From Pleurostoma richardsiae (taxonomy: Eukaryota; Ascomycota; Sordariomycetes; Calosphaeriales; Pleurostomataceae), in the NCBI GenBank assembly GCA_030052745.1, contig JANBVO010000036.1, positions 124,001 to 188,000 on the forward strand: 64,000 nt of DNA. The letters run 5' to 3'. The position numbers were made by a program, and so were the translations under genes. This document shows, piece by piece, positions 43,777 through 54,715 of the stretch (position 1 is its first letter; the number at the start of each line of letters is the position of its first letter). Under the pieces are notes generated by a model that saw only the letters and a program-made list of their open reading frames with translations, did not search any database and had not been told where the DNA came from.

Positions 43777-44833
43777 TCACTTCTTTAGAAGCGCTCCCTG
43801 TTTAGGATCGTCAGTGTCAGACATTCCTGGTTCCTGATGGGTGACCACACACAGAAGCAACGAACTCGGCGTTTGCCTTGAGCATCTTAGTTGGCTCTTC
43901 GCCGAGCCACGCAGGCATGGTTTCCCACATCGTCTCCTCAAATTCCCACGCCTTGGCGCCTTCCACATACATCGCTTTCCCTGTTGCGTCTTTCTCCGAT
44001 AGAAGCCCAATGATAACCTTTGCAACATCTTCGGATGTCTGCGTGGCCAAATTGCGCTCTCTGAAAGCACCGATGATGGACGTTGTCATGGCAGACTCCG
44101 TCATGCCCGGACAGATGCAGTTCACTCGTATGCCGTCGCGCTTGTAAATGGGAGTACGCATAGACCGCAGAAGTCCGAGAATACCATGTTTAGAAGTCTA
44201 GTCACAAGTTGGATTAACTCTTCTGTTGTCACTAGGAACAGCGTGGCTGCTAGGCGTTACCTGGTACATGAACAAGCCAGCGCTCTCCCTGATGCTGGCG
44301 ACACTTCCCAGAAGCGTTAGGCTCCTGTCAGCATCATCCCTTTCCGTCCTCAGGAACACGACTGCAACTCTGGAGAAGTTCACCGCGCCTACGAGGTTCA
44401 CCTGCAGAACTCGGAGCGCTTCATCGTCCTGCACCCCCACCGTCTCAACGGTCAATTCGGGATCGAATAGCTTCCCCCTCTCCAGGATGCCTGCACAGGC
44501 AACAGCATGGTCGACCCTTCCAAACCGATTCCACGCGTGTTGGAATAAGCCATGCACTTCCTTGTAATTCGAGATGTCACAGCGCAAGTAACGCAGTGAT
44601 CCCGTCCCTACCTCGACGTCAAGGTCATGCTCGCTGTTCCTTGCCTCGGGGTCTGTAACAGATTCAAACTCGTCTCCGGGTGGAGTGGTAATGTCCCCTA
44701 TTACGACGTGCGCGCCGGCTGTGTGGAGCGCGAGCGCCGTGGCGCGGCCGATGCCTGTGGCGCCGCCAACAAGGACGACGACAGCAGATCGCAGTGCAGC
44801 GGCCGAGGGCGGTGGGTGAAACTCGTTAGACAT
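43777..44833 (-). CDS. short-chain dehydrogenase/reductase (SDR)
   Basis: Three exons (44261-44833, 43853-44197, 43777-43797), 312 residues; the last exon is 21 nt (GALLKK and stop). The cofactor motif is GGATGIGRA (classical TGxxxGxG layout with GG at the front), then the acidic GDI after strand 2 (prefers NAD), HAVACAGI for NAG, and YQTSKHG joined across the first intron, giving the catalytic Tyr and Lys. CPGMTESAM is the usual loop after strand 6. Substrate unknown. The frame is open for 76 more codons upstream with an ATG at 45061; the start at 44833 matches the usual SDR length. Divergent from the EthD gene. Confidence 0.9.
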
Positions 44834-45548
44834 GCTGCGGGCTAATAACGGCCCCCGGGGAATCAGACGGGTTAACTTAGTGAGCGACGTCCTGATTTGT
44901 CGTGTAGATCGCAAGATTCCTGCCTCGGCATGTGGGACAATGAGGTGGGGGTGTAAGAACCTTGTAAATTGTGAGGCGAACTCGACGGATTGCCTGCCGG
45001 GCCGGAACTTTGTATACTTTTCAGGTACCGACAACTCCCCTGGGCTGTCGGAGCTCAACATCTCCGCAAACCACTTGTAGGCTAGCCTGTGACAGCTTGC
45101 TGTGGAAGAGCCCAGAGAAGAATTCGGTGATAGATGGGTATCGCCGACCGCTAGGAGAGTGGAGTGGCATGGTTTGGCTTTCCCAGACTGCCCTCTTTGA
45201 CGTCAGGAGACGGTTTTGGTTCGCAGTTGTTTTACTAGTCCAACCGACTACAGGTGCCTGTCACCGCAATTCTAACCGTTAGATGTTCGAGATAGACCGT
45301 ATCGTAGTTTCCAGAATAGGGGATGCGATAGTTTCGGATCCCACGGAGGATCCCCGACTCATGCAAACTGGCCCCGCTCGCGTCCTGACTATATATACCT
45401 AGGTGGGCGAGTAGCTCGAGAACACGGCCGATTTCTCTTGCGAATCTACCGAGTAATTCCTCCCATTTCGTTCAGTTCGCCCACTGTGACTCCTATTTGA
45501 ACTGTTGGCCTCCGGAGCTACCTACCTTTCTTATCCTCCCGCGCCAAG
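44834..45548. promoter_or_regulatory. divergent promoter region SDR / EthD gene
   Basis: 715 bp. A TATATATA element at 45390-45397 probably serves the EthD gene. On the other side the SDR frame runs on in-frame to an ATG at 45061. No further gene seen. Confidence 0.45.
45390..45397 (+). promoter_or_regulatory. TATA-box-like element of the EthD gene
   Basis: TATATATA located 152 bp upstream of the EthD ATG at 45549, with a CT-rich stretch following. Distance is reasonable for a fungal TATA box with a leader of about 100 nt. Confidence 0.45.
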
Positions 45549-45866
45549 ATGACCGCCCCAGCGCTCATTACCGTCGTCTACCCGGCGACGCCGTCTCTGC
45601 AGTTTGACCTGGAGTACTACATCGCCAAGCACATTCCGATGGTGGAGAAGACGTGGAAGCCCTATGGGCTGAAGCAGGCCTTTGTCGCAGACCTGCGGGC
45701 CGCGGATGGGCCGTACGCGATTCAGTGTACGATGGTGTTCGATACCGGCGTAGACGGGTTCCAGAAAGCGGTGAAGGAGGTCGGTGCCGGAGTTATGGCA
45801 GATGTCAAGAACTTCTCGAATGTGAAGGCAGTGCACCTGGTTGGACCGGTCGTTACGAGCGTTTGA
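45549..45866 (+). CDS. EthD-family small protein
   Basis: Single exon, 105 residues. The ferredoxin-like dimeric alpha/beta barrel fold is indicated by ITVVYPATPSLQFDLEYYIAKHIPMVEK at the start (the EthD YY..HIPMV signature), QCTMVFDTGVDGFQKAV in the middle and a closing strand VKAVHLVGPVV. EthD proteins are named from a bacterial ether-degradation operon but occur widely; fungal ones have been tied to polyketide tailoring or have no known role. Divergent from the SDR gene, which may be coregulated. No signal peptide. Confidence 0.88.
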   Translation: MTAPALITVVYPATPSLQFDLEYYIAKHIPMVEKTWKPYGLKQAFVADLRAADGPYAIQCTMVFDTGVDGFQKAVKEVGAGVMADVKNFSNVKAVHLVGPVVTSV

Positions 45867-46311
45867 GAGTCGCTCTGACGGAGCGGCGACGTGGGTAGCT
45901 GGCCCGAGTAGCTGTCCGCGTACAGGGATTGAACGAGTGAGCACCGGCTTCTGCTGCTTCGGTCGGTGCGGTTTCACCAACTTGAGCTACTCCATACGGA
46001 TAGAGGGAGCAGAATCGAGGCTGGCGTGAAGTAGACCACTCGAAATTCAGGTGGAACAAGGGAAGCGATGACGAAGAGTGTTTCAGCATATCTCGGGGCT
46101 CGGTCTAAGTCCCGGACACAAACTACCTAAGCTTCTCCTGAGAGCATTCAACCCACAGTCAAAAGTATTTACACCCTTTTCAAGCACAAAAGTTTCGTAT
46201 GAGTCTGTTCGTGTATGACTCCCTCGATGGCGGTGCAGACCCCGTATGACGTTCGCTCCAGGCGTTGACGCCGACTAATCATATTCATCTGCTCTGGTGT
46301 CTTGTCTCAAC
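45867..46311. other. intergenic between convergent genes
   Basis: 445 bp containing the 3' ends of the EthD gene and of the small acidic-tailed gene. A tRNA-like pair of boxes at about 45925-45990 on the minus strand was examined and rejected. Nothing else seen. Confidence 0.4.
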
Positions 46312-46677
46312 TCAGATGACCCTGAACATATTGCTCTTAACGCCTCGCCTGAGCCCCTCCGCCTTGCCGTCCTCATACTCGACCCCCGCGGCGCCTCCCT
46401 CGCCAGAGATGCCCTCCATCCGCAGCCTTAGCTCCTCGTCGAGCTCCTTCATTGACTTGCCCGCTGTGGCCGCTATTTTCTTAATTTCGGCCTTCCCCTG
46501 CGATGGTCGATGTTGCTTTTGCTGGTCCCCATTTGATTCTGAAGTGACCGGCTCCTGCTTGAGCTGGTCGGGTGGCGTCTGCTGCGATATTGTGCGCGGT
46601 GAGAACGGTGTCGCCAGTGCTGCGACAATCGGACATCTGCTGGAGGGCCCCATGAGGCGATATGATATAGCCTTCAT
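46312..46677 (-). CDS. small conserved-looking fungal protein of unknown function
   Basis: One exon, 121 residues from the ATG at 46677; an internal ATG at 46653 is an equally good start. The head is Ser/Thr/Pro/Gln-rich and probably disordered. The C-terminal 45 residues (MKELDEELRLRMEGISGEGGAAGVEYEDGKAEG..VKSNMFRVI) look like a block I have seen in uncharacterised fungal proteins: a short helix followed by a Gly-rich GEGGAAGVEYEDGK turn and a terminal FR-I. I have no function for it. It lies between convergent EthD and the start-side flank of the synthetase gene. Confidence 0.65.
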   Translation of the reverse strand: MKAISYRLMGPSSRCPIVAALATPFSPRTISQQTPPDQLKQEPVTSESNGDQQKQHRPSQGKAEIKKIAATAGKSMKELDEELRLRMEGISGEGGAAGVEYEDGKAEGLRRGVKSNMFRVI

Positions 46678-47146
46678 TTTCTGGGTGCAAAATATAAGCA
46701 TAGGAGTCGAAGTCTCGTAGGAGTCGCGATGCTGTGTGAGGTTCATGTGCCTGATGTTTAGCTGTTGATCAACCGTTGGGCAGATTGACGTCATGACGAG
46801 GTGCCCGTCAATGAATATCATAAGAGTAATGGGCATCGTCACAACACACCCGAATGCCTGTTAATCGCTGCTTTAAAATGTTCCAGACGACCCCTAGGTT
46901 CAGCCTAGAACGTGCCCGTGATGACCTGAGCCAATTAGAATCTGGTAGCTGTTGCCAGTCACTTTCGCTGTCTCCTTCGCAGGCCCCGGGAGCGAAGCTC
47001 TGGCCGGCGGAAATACCTCGAGATTAGCAGAAATCTCTTCTATTTCCTACATGAAGTCTGGTTTCGTGGTCTGCTATATCCCTCTAGTTTCTATCGTGCA
47101 CAGCAACACGCTCAGCTCGCCGTTCCCCAGGCTCTGACACCTGCCT
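46678..47146. other. intergenic, no gene seen
   Basis: 469 bp between the small protein start and the synthetase stop, both minus strand. It should hold one promoter and one 3' end. Confidence 0.4.
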
Positions 47147-49745
47147 CTACTCCTTCTTCTTCTCCTCCGCCTCCTTCACCGCCGGGAAAGGGTTATACGA
47201 GCCCCGATCCTCCCGGATCGTGCGCAGCTTCTCAATCGCCTCGTCGAGTGGTATGGGCTTGCCGCGGTCTTGGGTCGACGTGTCGTCCCTCCAGCGCACA
47301 TTCACCTTGCGGCCCTTCATCTCCTCGTCTCCCACGACTGCGTGACGCCCCGCGTTAGTAAAGCGGACAGAAACCCCATGGAAAAAGAAGAAGCAGGCAC
47401 TGCTTACCGAAGATGGCGTTGTACTGCGCCAGCTGCGCGCTGCGGACCTTCTTGGGCAACGTGTTTCCGCTAATGTCGATGTCGGCCCACATCCTCTCCT
47501 TCTTGAAGATGGCCTTCACCTCCTCGGCGTAGGGAATAAAGCCCTTTCCAACAGGAATGACCATGACCTGCCGGGGGCTGAGCCAGAAAGGCCACTTTCC
47601 AGCGAAGTGCTCGATGAGAATACCTAAGGCTGTGTGAGTACAAGCGAACGGGAGCACACTCCTGGGATACTCACCCATGAATCTCTCGATCGAGCCGGCC
47701 ATGGCACGGTGGATGATTACCGGGCGAGCGCAGCCTGGGCTGAGAGTCTTGATGACCCTGCCCTTCTTCTGGGTGTTACCCTCTGCACCAACGTCCGGTT
47801 TTACCGCCGGGGCCTTGACTTCCACCGGCTCTTCCTTCTTACCAACGGGTACCTCTGCCGTGACGTACTCCAGTCCGAAGTTCTCAGGACCCTGGAAGTC
47901 AAGCTGGATAGTGGCGCACTGCCACTCCCGATGCAAGCAGTCCATGATCTTGATATCAATCTTGGGGCCGTAGAAAGCACCATCACCCTCGTTCAACTGC
48001 CAAGGCACTCCGCCGGGTCCGGAAGAGAACTGATCCAGTGCCTCCTTAAGCATGGCCTCGGCCTTGTCCCAGGTCTCGATCTGGCCCATGAACTTATCTG
48101 GCCGGGTTGAGAGGTTCATCTTGAAAGTAAAGCCGAGAAGTCCGTACATCTCGCGCAGAAAGTCGAAAAGGTCCGTGATCTCACCGGTAACCTGGTCAAG
48201 ACGGCAGAAAATATGGGCGTCGTCCTGCTGGAAACGACGGACACGGGTCAGACCTGACAAGGCACCGCTTGCCTCATTTCGGTGTAGGACGCCGAAGTCA
48301 GCCACTCTCCAGGGGAGCTGGTTGTATACTCGTGGGGCATGCGCAAACATGAGCATATGTGCAGGGCAGTTCATAGGCTTCAGGCCAAACTTCTCCTTGT
48401 CTAGGTCGATGACAAACATGTCGTCCTTGTAGTAGTCCCAGTGGCCACTGATCTTCCACAGCTCCGCGTTGAAGATGTTCGGAGTGATAACTAATTCACG
48501 GGTTAGATTCTGCTGCTGTCTACTCGAAGGACTCAAAATAAAGCAAACCTTCCTGGTAATCCCGCTTGTGGTATTGGTCCCGAATGTACGTGAGCAGGGT
48601 ATTGTAAATCCTCGTACCGTGGGGAAGGAAGAACGCCGAGCCAGGGGAAAGGTCATGGAACATAAAGAGCTCCTGTTCCTTGCCAAGTTTCCGGTGGTCT
48701 CTCTTCGCGGCCTCCTCCAGGAACTTCTTGTGCTCTGCCATCTTCTTCTTATCGGGGAAAGACACTCCGTAGATACGCTGCAGTGAGTCATTCTCCTGCG
48801 ATCCCAGCCAGTATGATGCAGAGTTCTTCATGATTGAGAAGGCCTCGACTCGGCCAGTGTCTGGGACGTGCGGTCCGCGGCAAAGGTCAATGAGCGGGCC
48901 ATTGCGATAAACGGTAGTGGACGTGCCGTCGGGGATTTTGGTGGAGATGATGTATTGCTTGTACTTGCTGCGGGAGGCAATGTCGCGGTCAGCTCACAGC
49001 GCCTCACGGAATGCCGACGGCCAAGGAGACTCAGTTGCACGTACTTGTAGCGAAACATCTCCAAAAGCTCTTCCTTAGTCACCTCCAGCCGCTCAAACTT
49101 CTGTTTCTCCTTGACAATACCGCCGACAATCTTCTCCAGAGGCGCCCAGTCGGTCTGCTGTACAGCTGCACCGCCGGGAAGCGCCATTTCGTAGTAGAAA
49201 CCGTCATCAATAGGGGGGCCAATGCAGAGAGAGCAGCCAAATCTCCGCTCGCAGGCCTCGCCGAGGATGTGGGCTGAGCTGTGCCAGAAGACCGTCTTTC
49301 CCTGCTCGTCGTCGAACGTCAGCAGCTCCAGCTTGCAGCTGCGCTCCAACGGTCGGTCCAGATCCCAAAGCTGGTTGGGGTCGCCGTCGAGCCTCGCGAC
49401 TATGGAGCGCTTGTAGAGGCTGTTGGAGATGCCCTTCGCGATGTCGCCTGGCGTGGTCTCCCAGCTGGTGCCCGTCTTGATTGAGCCGTCGGGCATGGTG
49501 ATGATGATGGGCTCACGCGGTTTCTTTGATATTTCATCCTCGTGCTTCTTCTTCAACCGGTCGAACAGCTCGAGGCGCGTCTGCAGGAAGTCGGGCGGCG
49601 GGTTCATCTCCAGAGGGCCAGCGCTTGAATCGGCCGCCGCACCTCCCTTGCTCTTCTTCTCCTTCTTTGCCGGCTTGTCACCGCCAATCGCGACATTCTT
49701 GACACCCTCGGCGACGGCATCAACCATCTTCTTCGCGGGCTCCAT
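47147..49745 (-). CDS. threonyl-tRNA synthetase
   Basis: Five exons (49045-49745, 48549-48967, 47675-48490, 47408-47623, 47147-47337), 780 residues from the first ATG at 49745. Order: Lys-rich head, TGS domain ([20 protein letters not shown]), editing domain with [11 protein letters not shown] and [10 protein letters not shown], class II core with motif 1 ([10 protein letters not shown] region), [10 protein letters not shown] (zinc Cys), motif 2 ([29 protein letters not shown]), motif 3 ([31 protein letters not shown]) and an anticodon-binding domain ([22 protein letters not shown]). It charges tRNA-Thr in the cytosol. An in-frame leader of 46 codons upstream lacks ATG but begins with TTG right after a stop (see findings). 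Confidence 0.95.
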
Positions 49746-50067
49746 GATTGACGTCTCTTCGACCAGGAGTTCGAGGTTCGGAGGGAGGTGAGTCACGTTT
49801 TGCAGAAGCTCTGTCGCAAGTTTGACTGTCGGTGTGAGCCCCGCGACCCCTCCACGAAGCCGAACAACCTTGCCGCTGGCCAATCAGATCAGATAAGTCA
49901 TGTGACTCTACACGTGAAGAGCTCGTATCGCATTGACCGCTTGTCAGCATCACGAATCGCACGCTTTTCATGTTTTCTCTTTCATTACAGGAATGGGTTG
50001 GAGAAGAGATACGCTTGCAAGGGGCGGGGCTCTACATAGGCAGTTAGCCAACCTTTTTTTTTTTTTT

Positions 50068-50105
<38 letters not shown>

Positions 50106-50469
50106 GCAGTACGTATACAGTCTGTGCACCGACAAAGGGGACAGAGCAAGTGATCGATCGCTACTAACTAAAGGCATGGCTTCGAAGGCTCTGGGCAACA
50201 CTGAGTGCCGTTTCCATTCATGTTATGCTTCGAATAAGGAGCTGTCGCTGTGTTTCTTGTTGCTGCTCGGCTGAGCGTCTTCATCTAGCTCTGGAAGAGA
50301 TCTACCGTCCTTCCCTTCGATGATCTCCATCGTTGATCGAGTCTCCCTCCTTGCCCTCAAGAGCTCTCCCGACAGTCCATCTCTCCTTGTCCTTGAGTCT
50401 TCCGGTTTTTGAAGGCCATTTTTACTCGACTAATCCTTTGTGGGAGGCTCATTGTAGCTGCAAGTTTAC
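49746..50469. other. intergenic with simple repeats
   Basis: 724 bp between the synthetase start and the stop of the two-helix protein gene, both minus strand. It contains the non-AUG leader frame of the synthetase (49746-49883) and a T15-(GT)n microsatellite at 50054-50105. Confidence 0.5.
50054..50105. repeat. poly-T and (GT)n microsatellite
   Basis: Fifteen T (50054-50068) followed by an almost perfect GT repeat to 50105, with one GTGC interruption. Expected to be length-variable between strains. Confidence 0.95.
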
Positions 50470-51012
50470 CTACTCCTTGATCGCAGAGTAGCGTGTCTGC
50501 GCTTCACGGCTAGAAGAGAGCGACCGGCGAATTGGAGCCCTTGGGTGATGAGTCGAATTGAGGTCTGCTGAGATATCCGTGGAGTCACTAGAGACACGCA
50601 TCCGGCCTTCGTAGCTTCTCCGTAGCGTAGTGCCGTCTTCGTATATTCCACCGTACGGCCCGTCCCGTCGTTGTCGATGAGGGTGTGTGCCAGTAATATG
50701 AGGTGAGGGCGGAATTGCAACTGTTTGCCGAGGTGGGTGTGTTGAAACGCTGCCGAGGTCTTCAAGCGCAACCCAATTCTGTGAGACGACGTTCTTTGAG
50801 AGCGTTGATCCACTCACGAACGCCAAAAGCAACGCGATAAATGAGAGGGTGAAGTGAAGGAAGTCAAGACCAACGAGGGGTTCTCCGAAGACTAAACGAA
50901 GTACGAGAGCTATCAGAAGCGCAACCCAAGCCATGATCATGCATATGATACTCGTCCGAGAATCTTTGCACGTTTTCCAGGCAGCGGAGAGACGGGCGGA
51001 AGGTGCAGCCAT
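50470..51012 (-). CDS. small membrane protein of unknown function, two predicted helices
   Basis: Single exon, 180 residues. Two hydrophobic segments, at about 22-42 (SIICMIMAWVALLIALVLRLV) and 50-68 (FLHFTLSFIALLLAFVSGS), are joined by a short loop. The remaining 110 residues are rich in Ser, Arg, His and Pro and probably cytosolic and disordered. I recognise no family. A head of this kind, with two helices and a long polar tail, is common among unassigned fungal membrane proteins. The start ATG at 51012 is the first in frame. Confidence 0.65.
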   Translation of the reverse strand: MAAPSARLSAAWKTCKDSRTSIICMIMAWVALLIALVLRLVFGEPLVGLDFLHFTLSFIALLLAFVSGSTLSKNVVSQNWVALEDLGSVSTHPPRQTVAIPPSPHITGTHPHRQRRDGPYGGIYEDGTTLRRSYEGRMRVSSDSTDISADLNSTHHPRAPIRRSLSSSREAQTRYSAIKE

Positions 51013-52660
51013 CTTGAACCGGAGATAATGAACAACGCTCCTGCGTCTGGTCGGTGTCGTGGTTCATAGACGTGCGAAGTCTCATGCAGAAGAATAAGTT
51101 AGAAACTTTACTGGCACTCCTTAGTCTTATATACACATGGGCTACTCTGAAAGACAAAGATTCTTCTTGCGCCGAGCATGCCCTTCCCCTTCAACACCAG
51201 ATGAATCTTGTAGAAGGAATCAGAAACGGTGCGGCCCGTAGTCTGAGGATGAGACGGCATCTCTGTTTCGGAAATCGCATTTGAAAGACTGTCTGATACA
51301 AAACTGACGTTATTTCCTGCTCTTTGTGTAGAGCACTTGCTCAGCTCGTCTCTTTATCAGGCATGCATGCCTAGCTCGCGCAACCTGCGTGCCGATGGGA
51401 AGTACTTTAGTACTGGTCCAATGTAGATGAGCAACTCATCAATACTGAATATCTAGCAGCTCTTAAAAGCATGGTTGAAGAACTGGAGTTGAGACTGTAG
51501 CTCAACTATGCAATTGAGGGTCGTTGCAAGAAGAGGTTCTCTTCACAGAAAATGCACGTCTACTATCGAAACGAGTACACATGACATAGTCGAACGTCAG
51601 AAACAGAAAATAATAAGAGATAATTCAGGCGATGATGGTTTGCCGTCCAAAATGTTTGTCAGCGGACAGGGCAAAGTAACTGTCTACCCGCATAGGAAGG
51701 CCAACGAGATCTTGGCCTTGGCGGTGATTAACAGATCTTTAGTTCTTAATAGAATCCGAGAAATACGACTCTATGCAATGGCACGGTATTGGGGCACACA
51801 CATCTCTTGGCTCCTGCCAGACATAGTCTAGTTCACGCTGTCTGTAGCAGGACAAAGTCAGGCGCTGTCGCTCACATGGTCTTCTAGACGCGTCGTCGGC
51901 TCCCGATATACCTGTGCACGCCTGAGAGCATTGACTGTATGTCCTTGCGTACGGCGCAACCTCCTAATCGAAGAAACGTTATCTTGTGCCAGAGAGACGC
52001 AGAAGCAGGTAAAGTGAGAATCGCAAAGCGTGAAGCGAGCCCTCCCTGTAGCCATTTATCGGGGGTGTTGCACGGTCCAACACTATGACCAGTATAGCCA
52101 CAAGGTCCGTTCTGCTCCTATGCAGCAACGTTGCAGGCACATCGGCCCAAACTCGGATGTCCCCTGCCGAGGAAGGATTCATGCCTAGCCTTGGTAAGGC
52201 ATGCGAATGCCAGAGCCACGATAGGAAGTGCGAGACTATCTTGCACTAAAACAGCAGCTCAGGTGCATAAGCACGCGTAAAGCAGACGGCCCTCTTCGTG
52301 TATTTGCCGTGTATTTGGATGTCTTGGGAAGATATGTAGTAGCATCGCATATTTGCTAAGTGGCGTCCGGTGAGACTGTCTCACGGTGGCATTGTAGGGA
52401 CCCGGCTGCTGACAATACCACCGGGTTACGAGGGAGGACCTTATCACGATTAATGCCCTAGACATGGCGTTAGGCAGGATCTAAATGGGAATGTGTGGGA
52501 CAGCGCGGTAGACGGAGCCGAGCAAAGACGTGTTGGTATATAAGGAGAAGTGTTTGCACCCCAGAGTGCCATCATGTTGCTCACCATCTCCAGCTCCGGA
52601 GTGGTGAAGTAAAATCACTCGAACCTCTGGAGTCTCCGCATACTGTGCCCTGTTATAGAC
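51013..52660. other. intergenic, GH18 promoter at the right end
   Basis: 1.65 kb between divergent starts. A TATATAAG element is present at 52537-52544. A short frame at 51508-51831 has no family features or coding-like codon use. No other gene seen. Confidence 0.45.
52537..52544 (+). promoter_or_regulatory. TATA box of the GH18 gene
   Basis: TATATAAG, 117 bp upstream of the GH18 ATG at 52661, in a good position for a fungal TATA box. Confidence 0.55.
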
Positions 52661-53752
52661 ATGAAGTCCCTCTTCCTTGGCGTCGTGTCTCTCCTCGCGG
52701 CGCTGTCTCTTGCAAGACCGTTTCTCGATGTCCGGAAAGCAAGCCTTGCAGCTCAAGGCCTTCCTCGTCTGGTGATCTACTACCAGACGACGCACGACTC
52801 GAACGGCAACCCCATTTCCATGCTACCTCTAGTAACTGAGAAGAATATCTCCCTGACACATCTTATTGTTTGCTCGTTCCATATCAACTTCAATTCAGAA
52901 GTCCACCTCAACAACTTCCCTCCCAGTGATTCACGCTTCTACACTCTTTGGAACGAGACAGAGATCATGAAGGCTGCTGGGGTCAAGGTCATGGGCATGG
53001 TGGGCGGAGCTGCCGCTGGCTCCTTCAACCCGCAGACCCTGGACGGCGGCAATGCCACGTTCGAGCACTACTACGGGCAGCTGCGCGATGTCATCAGCGA
53101 CTTCGGCCTTCAGGGGATGGACCTTGACGTTGAGCAGTCCATGAGCCAAGCGGGCATAGAGCGGCTCGTGGACCGACTGTACGCTGACTTCGGCAGCGAT
53201 TTCATCATCACACTTGCACCCGTGGCCTCTGCGCTTCGCAACGGGGGAAACTTGAGCGGATTTGACTATGAGAACCTCGAGGCTGATGTGGGGACGGCCA
53301 TTGACTTCTATAACGCGCAGTTCTACAACGGCTTCGGCAGCATGGCGAGTACAACTGCTTTCGATGCTGTCATCTCCAACGGATGGAATCCCGAGAAAAT
53401 CGTGGTGGGCCAGATCACCTCACCGGACAGTGGCTCGCAGTTCGTTCCATTCGCGACGCTTAATCAGACCATCATTGCTCTCCGAAAGGAGTACGGCGAG
53501 ATTGGTGGCATCATGGGCTGGGAGTACTTCAATAGCCAGCCGGGCGGCACATCGGAACCGTGGGAGTGGGCGGAGGAGATGACAAAGATCTTGAGGCCGT
53601 ACAGCACAGTGACACTGAATGTCACGGCACAGACGGCTGCTGCGTTGGAGGAGGCGTGGACGAACAGCGTAATCAGCGCCGATGTTAAGATAGCGGAGGA
53701 AGATCTTGCTGTTTCCGCCAAAGTCGACTATCAGGCCATGGTGAATGCATAA
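52661..53752 (+). CDS. secreted GH18 enzyme, endo-beta-N-acetylglucosaminidase-like
   Basis: Single exon, 363 residues. A signal peptide covers about residues 1-18. The barrel shows LPRLVIYYQTTHD at strand 1, GVKVMGMVGGAAAGSF at strand 3 and the active-site strand QGMDLDVE (Asp154, Asp156, catalytic Glu158). The first Asp of the usual DGxDxDxE is Gln here. Later come YNAQFYNGFG and GGIMGWEYFNSQPG, typical of the short GH18 enzymes that act on chitin or release N-glycans (Endo-T type). The overall length and lack of chitin-binding modules favour the N-glycan type, which is an inference. It has several N-glycosylation sequons. Confidence 0.9.
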   Translation: MKSLFLGVVSLLAALSLARPFLDVRKASLAAQGLPRLVIYYQTTHDSNGNPISMLPLVTEKNISLTHLIVCSFHINFNSEVHLNNFPPSDSRFYTLWNETEIMKAAGVKVMGMVGGAAAGSFNPQTLDGGNATFEHYYGQLRDVISDFGLQGMDLDVEQSMSQAGIERLVDRLYADFGSDFIITLAPVASALRNGGNLSGFDYENLEADVGTAIDFYNAQFYNGFGSMASTTAFDAVISNGWNPEKIVVGQITSPDSGSQFVPFATLNQTIIALRKEYGEIGGIMGWEYFNSQPGGTSEPWEWAEEMTKILRPYSTVTLNVTAQTAAALEEAWTNSVISADVKIAEEDLAVSAKVDYQAMVNA

Positions 53753-54715
53753 TCCGATGACAGAGCTCGGAAGAACATCTAGACGTGTAGCATGAAAATT
53801 TCAATTCATCTAAATACATGTTCATCTCACCAATTGCTGTCAGCCTTAGCCAAGCAATAATCAGCAACTCGTCAGTGACCTAGTCCTTTCCGGCACCACT
53901 CGACGCATCCAACGTTGACGAAAATGAAGGCAAGTCCAAATCCTGTCACTTGCATGACCAAGTATCCAAGCCTGCTGGGTATGTTTTCCACACCCAGGTG
54001 TCTCCCACTTGTATCCCTGGAGAACAACTTACCTATCCAAGATCGCTATAATATAATTGACGATTTTGCTCCAGAATTTGAGAATTGGAAGTCCCTGAAC
54101 AGTGAAGAAGGCGTGGGTAGAGGCTGCAATAGAACCTGACCAATATCTCACAACCTCAGCGAAAGGAATCGGTATATTGCTACCTGGATTCCAACGGTTG
54201 TCAGAAGTGCAAATCGTATTGGGCAAATCTCATACAGCCTCACGTAGTGTATGTTCAGATGGTGCGACAGATGTCCTTCGGGATGATTGTAGGTGACAGG
54301 GGAGGAGACACACTCATCGGCTGCAACTGCGGCAAATGATGGGCTTCTGAATGCTTGAAATACAGTTTGCGGTAAAAAGGACAGAATGGATGGTTCAATA
54401 GCAGCCTGCCTGACGGATTCACTGCTCGTATTATGGAAAGCCGAAAAATGATAGCTTTTGCTACGGATGATCGTTCATGAGGGAACGTGTTTGCACGAAG
54501 TAATATGTGGAATGGTAGAGCAGTTAATAGAGGACAATGGCCATTCTAGCCTCATTAGAACACCAGCGATTCGTAAACCGCGAAGGGTAGCAGTAATGAT
54601 TCTCACCGTCTCCCTTCTAGTCTAGACTACCCCAGTTCCCGACCCATCTTCAATACCGTAACTGGTGGAGCAAGAAAGACACCCTGCTGATACTTACCTG
54701 TGCCTAAATCAGCAT
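53753..54715. other. intergenic between convergent genes, no gene seen
   Basis: 963 bp with mixed composition and only short frames. It holds the 3' ends of the GH18 gene and the orphan gene. Confidence 0.4.

Noticed and set aside
45925-45990. tRNA-like A box (TAGCTCAAGTTGG) and B box (GTTCAATCC) on the minus strand
   Set aside because: The T-stem and acceptor stem do not pair and the D-stem is poor, so no tRNA cloverleaf forms.
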